Below, in pieces: positions 62,081 to 64,000 of a stretch of DNA of 64,000 nt. Origin of the DNA: Candidatus Methanomethylophilaceae archaeon (lineage in GTDB: Archaea > Thermoplasmatota > Thermoplasmata > Methanomassiliicoccales > Methanomethylophilaceae); NCBI GenBank assembly GCA_944320495.1, contig CALUHR010000009.1, positions 79,645 through 143,644 on the forward strand, in the 5' to 3' direction. Below the pieces are notes generated by a model, which saw only the letters and a list, made by a program, of their open reading frames with translations, had not been told where the DNA came from and made no database searches. Made by a program: the position numbers and the translations under genes. Each line of letters opens with the position of its first letter. Position 1 is the stretch's first letter.

Positions 62081-63330
62081 CGTCGCACCTCCCCGGGCGA
62101 CAGGTCGGCCGACCTCACGACCAGCCTCATCGCCCATGGCGGGACCTCGTGGTCCATGTAGCGGTCGTCGCAGAAGACGAACGCCGTCCTGTATGCGGGG
62201 CGTCTCTCAGGGAACGTCCCCTTCCCGTCCGTGAAGTACATCAGCCCCCGTAGGTTCCCGAAGGTCCCGTCCTCGACCAGCGAGTCCACGTACTCGAAGA
62301 CGGGGCGGAAGTTGGTGCCGCCGCCCCCTATGAGGCGGAATCCGTCCATCAGTCTGCGGAGGTCCGTCTCGCTCCTGACCACGTCGTCCGAGCGGACCTC
62401 GTCGTCGCATTGGATGATGTGGAGGTTCGACCGGCCTCCGAACCCGGCCTGCCTCAGGGCCGAGTAGGCCTCCTCGAGGAACGCGACCACCGGTCCGCGC
62501 ATCGTCGATCCCGAGGTGTCCACGGCTATCACGAACTCGTCCACGCGAGGTCTGTCGGAGGATTCGAGCGAGTCTATGAGCGGGATGTTCCCGTAGGCGC
62601 GGAGCCCGTAGGTGTAGTAGATCGGGTCGAACTCGTCGATGTTCTCCCTCACGTCGGGTCTGGCGGACACGAACCTGCGCAGGAACGAGCGGTAGTCGTA
62701 GCGTCTGCGGTTCCTGATCCTGAGTATCGGCAGGATCCCGCCCGCCGACGGGTCGTTGCGCACTACGAACCCCTCCAGCTCGGTCATCGCCTGCTGGGCG
62801 AGGTCGCGCCATCCCGCCGTGTCTGCTTCCGCGTGGGCGGTGTCGTCGTCGACCGTGAACAGCTTCCCATAGAGTCCGGACTGCCATTCCGACAGGTCCG
62901 ATACGGCAGCTGCCACGAGGTCCGGGGCGGGGGCACCGGCGCGTTTGAAGATCTTCTCGCATGCGTACATCCGGTCGTCGCGCCCCCTGACGGACGTGTG
63001 GGGCGTGTCCATGGTGTCCAGGACGTACTCGACGATCATGTCCTCGGCCAGGAGCCTGGATGCGGGTGCGGACGGGTCCGTGTGCCCCAGCAGGCAGTGG
63101 AAGACGCAGTGGGCCAGCTGCCTGGTCACCATGTTGCGCTCCTCGCGGTAGTCGGAGATGACGGAGTCGCGGCGGAACCTCACGGTCGAACCGTCGCACT
63201 CCGGGAGACCCGTCCCGGGGACGATCTCGCGTCTCAGCGAGAACACCGCCATGGTCATGAAGCGCATGTCCAGGCACAGGCCGTTCGCCGCTGAGGAGAC
63301 GATCTCCGCGGCGAGCTCGTCGGCATCCAT
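61843..63330 (-). CDS. VWA-like protein with DUF2201-type metallopeptidase-like N-domain
   Basis: The N-terminal half has TRQLAHCVFHCLLGHTD, with His near 74, 78 and 83: the HxxxHxxxxH zinc-like motif of DUF2201. The C-terminal half is a VWA fold with an intact MIDAS: DTSGST (~271-276), a Thr in GGGGTNFRP and Asp in YFTDGKG. VWA/DUF2201 proteins pair with MoxR ATPases. Family similarity ends at EVRRWTYRKR near 62075, and the frame runs on into the ATPase gene, out of phase, to 61843. The ATG at 63330 overlaps the PemK-like stop; a GTG at 63333 is also possible. Confidence 0.8.
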   Translation of the reverse strand: MDADELAAEIVSSAANGLCLDMRFMTMAVFSLRREIVPGTGLPECDGSTVRFRRDSVISDYREERNMVTRQLAHCVFHCLLGHTDPSAPASRLLAEDMIVEYVLDTMDTPHTSVRGRDDRMYACEKIFKRAGAPAPDLVAAAVSDLSEWQSGLYGKLFTVDDDTAHAEADTAGWRDLAQQAMTELEGFVVRNDPSAGGILPILRIRNRRRYDYRSFLRRFVSARPDVRENIDEFDPIYYTYGLRAYGNIPLIDSLESSDRPRVDEFVIAVDTSGSTMRGPVVAFLEEAYSALRQAGFGGRSNLHIIQCDDEVRSDDVVRSETDLRRLMDGFRLIGGGGTNFRPVFEYVDSLVEDGTFGNLRGLMYFTDGKGTFPERRPAYRTAFVFCDDRYMDHEVPPWAMRLVVRSADLSPGEVRRWTYRKRRIASGTPWPRTWTRTPRGTTSSPGRDRDRSWSWGRRDWGRPPSCRRSRRRWASDTWDTPSRITPASPPSACR

Positions 63331-63674
63331 CACGACCCCTTCATCCGGCCGTACTTGGCCTCAATCACGGCGGCATCGTCGTCGCCCAGGTCGCCCATGT
63401 AGTAGTTCAGCCTGGACTCCGGGATGCGGTACTTCTTGTCTGTGCGGATGTGGGACCGGGAGTCGAGGCCCGCGTCGTAGGGCTCCATCGGCTTCATGAA
63501 TGTGCCCGGATCGTGCGGATGCGTGGTGACCATCATCACGTTGTAACCGTCCCCGCTCCTGCCGAGGATGACGACCGGGCGGTTCTTGGAGCCGTCGCTG
63601 CCGTCGAACGGCATGTCGGCGTTCCACACCTCCATCGGTCTGGCTGAGCCCCTGCGGGCGGGTGCTGGCTTCAT
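63330..63674 (-). CDS. PemK/MazF-like protein
   Basis: The 114-aa chain has the SH3-like barrel signature: an early VWNADMPF, then GSKNRPVVILGR and YNVMMVTTHP. In MazF/PemK this region forms the RNA-cleaving site. The middle and C-terminus (DKKYRIPESRLNYYMGDL) also fit. No antitoxin gene is adjacent, so it may be a domesticated member of the MoxR/VWA operon it heads. GGCTTTAACC on this strand (~63690-63705) is a TATA box placing the start at or near 63674, leaderless. Confidence 0.72.
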   Translation of the reverse strand: MKPAPARRGSARPMEVWNADMPFDGSDGSKNRPVVILGRSGDGYNVMMVTTHPHDPGTFMKPMEPYDAGLDSRSHIRTDKKYRIPESRLNYYMGDLGDDDAAVIEAKYGRMKGS

Positions 63675-63772
63675 GCGTTCCGAATGATGGTGGGTGGTTA
63701 AAGCCGTGACGGGGGAGGTTGGGGGGCGAGGGCAGTCCGGATCACTGCCCCGTCTCCGGGGCCGGCCATCAT

Positions 63773-63780
63773 CTTTAAAT
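63773..63780 (+). promoter_or_regulatory. TATA box of the tRNA-Ala gene
   Basis: CTTTAAAT lies ~37-44 nt upstream of the mature tRNA 5' end, the usual position for an archaeal tRNA promoter with a short 5' leader. Confidence 0.6.
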
Positions 63781-63816
63781 GGGTGATGGCATTCGGGGAA
63801 TTACCGGATTCATCAT

Positions 63817-63890
63817 GGGCAAGTAGATCAGCCCGGTAGATCGCTGCCTTCGCAAGGCAGAAGTCGCGAGTTCGAATCTCGCCTTGTCCA
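63817..63890 (+). tRNA. tRNA-Ala, anticodon CGC
   Basis: The full cloverleaf folds by hand. The acceptor stem GGGCAAG/CTTGTCC includes the G3-U70 wobble pair that is the alanine identity element. The D-stem is GATC/GATC, the anticodon stem CTGCC/GGCAG, the loop TTCGCAA (anticodon CGC, reading GCG), the variable loop AAGTC, and the T-stem GCGAG/CTCGC with loop TTCGAAT. The discriminator is A. CCA is encoded at 63891-63893. No intron is present. Confidence 0.95.
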
Positions 63891-64000
63891 CCATTCCCTT
63901 CTGGCTTACCACTGTCGTTTACCATAGTATTTAAACCAAAGGTAAAAACGTCAACTTGTTCCTCAGTCATTTCTCTGTCTCCTTCTGATGCTTTCCTCGT

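Larger units (their letters stand above)
63698..63970 (-). other. Open frame running from AT-richer DNA through the antisense tRNA; possible integrase N-terminal fragment
   Basis: An ATG at 63970 is preceded by AAGGAG at 8-nt spacing. The first ~29 residues (MTEEQVDVFTFGLNTMVNDSG...) come from AT-richer DNA. The next ~25 (GEIRTRDFCLAKAAIYRAD) are the antisense of the tRNA-Ala gene. The tail is antisense to the tRNA promoter. Frames through antisense tRNA are usually spurious. However, SSV-type archaeal integrases also carry tRNA-antisense residues because their att site lies inside the gene, so an attachment-site remnant is possible. Confidence 0.25.

Noticed and set aside
1..64000. CRISPR arrays, insertion sequences and rRNA genes.
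   Set aside because: No regularly spaced repeats, transposase motifs or rRNA sequence were seen. The only clear tandem repeat is the coding duplication at 22640-22978.

Overview
The window reads as chromosome of a GC-rich methanogenic archaeon. Three things support this: a complete five-gene set for coenzyme F430 (the nickel cofactor of methyl-coenzyme M reductase), an archaeosine tRNA-guanine transglycosylase, and archaeal TATA boxes followed by leaderless or short-leader genes. Gene content and style (F430 and anaerobic B12 clusters, a FprA flavodiiron oxidase, InlB-repeat surface protein, bacterial-type accessory genes) suggest a gut-type member of the Methanomassiliicoccales. That placement is inference; no rRNA or marker phylogeny could be run.

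Layout. 1-5 kb: a cut-off secreted protein, a small unknown, tgtA, fprA and an unknown. 5.1-11.6 kb: one seven-gene operon from glutamyl-tRNA to uroporphyrinogen III and precorrin-2/sirohydrochlorin (precorrin-2 dehydrogenase, hemA, hemB, hemL, hemC, cobA, hemD). 11.6-19.4 kb: membrane proteins, two small paralogues of unknown function, a parvulin, an EFR1 flavodoxin-ferredoxin, an O-acetylhomoserine sulfhydrylase, a membrane-anchored TRAFAC-like GTPase with zinc ribbons, and an SstT-type serine/threonine symporter. 19.6-32 kb: an accessory island. It holds an unknown gene overlapping a divergent TATA-binding-protein paralogue, a large Sel1-repeat protein, another unknown, an LPD1-like HExxH protein, a soluble VirD4/TraG-type ATPase with an extra N-terminal YbjN-like domain, a GrpE-like/mini-Hsp70 pair and a transglutaminase-like protein. 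31.9-37.2 kb: a heterodimeric ABC exporter and a winged-helix/nucleotidyltransferase pair. 37.3-45.8 kb: two divergent anaerobic cobalamin operons (cbiD-cbiG-cbiJET-cbiA leftward, cbiL-cbiF-cbiH-cbiC rightward). 45.9-49.1 kb: pirin, an RsuA/RluB-type pseudouridine synthase, a GNAT and an alpha/beta hydrolase. 49.2-54.5 kb: cfbC-cfbA-cfbE-cfbD-cfbB. 54.5-60 kb: unknowns, a DUF1847-type protein, a methyltransferase, a YqaJ-like nuclease, a nitroreductase, an ArsB/NhaD-type permease and a small winged-helix protein. 60-63.7 kb: an operon of a PemK/MazF-like protein, a VWA/DUF2201 protein, a MoxR-type AAA+ ATPase and a leucine-rich-repeat-like protein. 63.8 kb: tRNA-Ala(CGC) next to AT-richer DNA that may begin an integrated element.

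How the genes work together. The hem/cobA operon supplies sirohydrochlorin. That intermediate branches to Ni-sirohydrochlorin and F430 (cfb operon) and to cobalt-precorrins and cobyrinate (cbi operons). Only one CbiX-type chelatase is visible, in the cfb operon, so it may serve both metals.

Technical note. Several genes have no stop codon where their family ends and run out of frame into a neighbour (hydrolase at 48-49 kb, permease at 58.5 kb, the two ABC genes, the winged-helix gene at 36 kb, cbiH, the VWA gene). This may be real overlap in a stop-poor GC-rich genome or small indels in the assembly. Each affected entry says so.
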